The position numbers and the translations under genes are program-made. From an uncultured Collinsella sp. (GTDB taxonomy: Bacteria > Actinomycetota > Coriobacteriia > Coriobacteriales > Coriobacteriaceae): a stretch of DNA of 23,090 nt. A model generated the notes under the pieces. It ran no database searches, had not been told where the DNA came from, and was given only the letters and a program-made list of their open reading frames with translations. How positions within the stretch are numbered: the stretch's first letter is position 1; each line of letters opens with the position of its first letter. Positions 21,816 to 23,090 of this stretch are shown one piece after another. The DNA is taken from positions 1 to 23,090 of the forward strand of contig UQOY01000020.1 in the NCBI GenBank assembly GCA_900542825.1, given 5' to 3'.

Positions 21816-23024
21816 ATGTCACCAAACAGCGATTCCATCCTTTCCCAGGAGCTTTCGCGTCGCACTGCCCTCAAGGCCCTGTTCGGCGCAGCTTCTGCAG
21901 CCGTTCTTTTTGGTCTGCCCGCTCGCGCCCATGCTGCGGAGGCCACCAAGGAAACTACCGACAAGCTCAATGCGGCCCAGGCTCAGCTTGACGAGGTCCA
22001 GGCCCAGCTCGACAGCATCGCAAATGAATACGCGGCGCTGGCCAACAAGAACGCCCGGACCCTCAACGATATCGAGGGCGTACAGGGCCAGATTGACAGT
22101 ACGCAGGCGCAGATTGACGAAAAGAAGGCCGAGCTCAAAAAGAAGCGCGACGATCTTTCCGATCGCGTTTCCGCCAGCTATAAGTCGGGTGGCACCAACA
22201 TCCTGTCGTTGCTGCTCGCCTCGGGTTCGTTTGAGGAACTCGTCGCCAATGCGCACTATGTTGAGAAGATCAACAAGAGTGACCGCGATGCCATCGAGGA
22301 CATTCAGACCATCCAGAAAGAGCTCGATACGCAGAAGTCCGAGCTCGAGTCGCAAAAAGCCGACTTGGAGAAGCTCAAGGACCAGCAGACTGCCCAGATG
22401 CAGGACATGCAGGCCAAGCAGCAGGAGGTCCAGACGGTTCTGAACGGCCTCTCCGACGATGTCAAGGAGCTCATGGCTCAGCGCGATTCCGAGATTCTCG
22501 CTGCCGCCCAGGCCGAGGAGGCTGCCAGGAAGGCCGCCGCCGCTGCCGCGGCCGCCGCGAACAAGAACAATTCCTACTCGGGTGGTTCGAGCTCGGGCGG
22601 TGGATCGTATGCGCCCGGAACTCCGCAGCAGAATGCCGGCTCGGGCAAGCAGCAGGCCGTCGTCAACGCGTGCTACTCTACGCCTTCGCCGGGTCAGAAC
22701 TGGTGCGCGGCGTGGGTTACCAATGTCTTCCGTAACGCTGGCGTTGGCTACTTTGGCGGTAACGCGTGCGATATGTTTAACGCCTGGTGCTATAGCTCCG
22801 ACCGCTCGGCGCTGCAGGTGGGCATGATTGTTGCCGATTCATCGCATAGCGGTACCGGCATACCGGGCCTGATCTATGGCCACGTGGGCATCTACGTTGG
22901 CGGCGGCATCGTTATGAGTAACGAGGGCGCCATCACGTCGAGGTCGCTTGACTCGTTCATTGGGTTCTACGGCACTGGCTCTGGCGTGCGCTGGGGCTGG
23001 CTTGGCGGTATTGCGCTGTCGTAG
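21816..23024 (+). CDS. Secreted coiled-coil peptidoglycan hydrolase with CHAP/NlpC-like domain
   Basis: A 402-residue exported protein. The N-terminus has a twin-arginine motif (SRRTALK, 14-20), a hydrophobic stretch and a likely signal peptidase site after AHA (residue 40). Residues 42-225 form a long heptad-rich coiled coil like that of PcsB and RipC/CwlO-type proteins, followed by an Ala-rich helix and a Gly/Ser linker. The C-terminal catalytic domain (about 275-402) has Cys297 in NWCAAWV and His356 in YGHVGIYVGGG, the cysteine-histidine pair of CHAP/NlpC-P60 amidases or endopeptidases. In other bacteria such coiled coils let FtsEX control hydrolase activity in division; that link is inference. 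The start has ACGGAG five bases upstream. It is divergent from galE. Confidence 0.85.
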   Translation: MSPNSDSILSQELSRRTALKALFGAASAAVLFGLPARAHAAEATKETTDKLNAAQAQLDEVQAQLDSIANEYAALANKNARTLNDIEGVQGQIDSTQAQIDEKKAELKKKRDDLSDRVSASYKSGGTNILSLLLASGSFEELVANAHYVEKINKSDRDAIEDIQTIQKELDTQKSELESQKADLEKLKDQQTAQMQDMQAKQQEVQTVLNGLSDDVKELMAQRDSEILAAAQAEEAARKAAAAAAAAANKNNSYSGGSSSGGGSYAPGTPQQNAGSGKQQAVVNACYSTPSPGQNWCAAWVTNVFRNAGVGYFGGNACDMFNAWCYSSDRSALQVGMIVADSSHSGTGIPGLIYGHVGIYVGGGIVMSNEGAITSRSLDSFIGFYGTGSGVRWGWLGGIALS

Positions 23025-23032
23025 CTGCGGCT

Positions 23033-23090
23033 TGAACCCGGAAGGTCCGGGACTGCGGGCGAGGCATAAGGTTGCCTGCTCTACAGTCCT
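23033..23090 (+). terminator. Hairpins after the hydrolase gene, probable terminator cut by the window end
   Basis: CCCGGA/TCCGGG forms a small hairpin at 23038-23052. Next, GGACTG (23050-23055) pairs with CAGTCC (23084-23089) and AGGCA with TGCCT inside it, giving a long stem. Any T-tract would lie beyond the window. Confidence 0.5.

Noticed and set aside
21551..21970. N-terminal extension of galE by 140 codons
   Set aside because: It covers the intergenic promoter region and part of the divergent gene; GalE proteins start just before the glycine-rich motif, and AGGAG precedes the ATG at 21550.

Overview
The window looks like a chromosomal segment of a high-GC Coriobacteriia (Actinomycetota) gut anaerobe, most likely Collinsella or a close relative. 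This rests on base composition, strong GC-ending codon bias, the CwlM-like gene, and the mix of PTS and ABC alpha-glucoside genes. The genus call is inference from style of sequence, not from a marker gene.

Layout. At 1-464 there is a long leader with a promoter, a 14-codon peptide rich in Ile/Val codons, alternative hairpins and an intrinsic terminator, followed by cstA (465-2354, CstA-family carbon-starvation/pyruvate transporter). At 2538-4727 lies a large protein with a JetD-like (DUF2220) Toprim C-terminus, basic low-complexity linkers and no JetABC partners. From 4728 to 5614 there is about 0.9 kb without a convincing gene: a 106-nt hairpin, a 240-bp AT-rich element with 35-bp terminal inverted repeats, a near-perfect 40-bp palindrome, and duplicated pieces of the adjacent tRNA-Gln 3' end (tRNA at 5615-5689, minus). 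This looks like an insertion scar.

On the minus strand follow a CwlM-like protein with two peptidoglycan-binding domains and a decayed amidase domain (5728-6633), a polyprenyl diphosphate synthase (6772-7797) and a three-part fusion of PTS EIIC, EIIB and a Cof-type HAD phosphatase (7916-10369). Divergent from the fusion is a GntR/UTRA regulator (10597-11316), then a CUT1 sugar ABC operon: Tat lipoprotein binding protein, two permeases and an MsmK-type ATPase (11623-15988). Convergent to it, on the minus strand, are 4-alpha-glucanotransferase malQ (18763-20280) and glycogen/maltodextrin phosphorylase glgP (16366-18633). galE (20489-21550, minus) and a divergent Tat-exported coiled-coil/CHAP-like cell-wall hydrolase (21816-23024) close the window.

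How it fits together. The central 10 kb reads as an alpha-glucoside/maltodextrin module. The PTS would import and phosphorylate a disaccharide, the fused HAD domain could remove the phosphate, the ABC system would import maltodextrins, and MalQ plus GlgP would turn both into glucose and glucose-1-phosphate. A shared palindrome close to TTGTTTAAACAA lies in front of the PTS fusion, the GntR gene, the ABC operon and malQ, so the GntR protein probably controls all four as one local regulon. The fusion and the shared operator are the most coherent candidate for an undescribed system here; the solitary JetD-like Toprim protein next to a mobile-element scar is the second.
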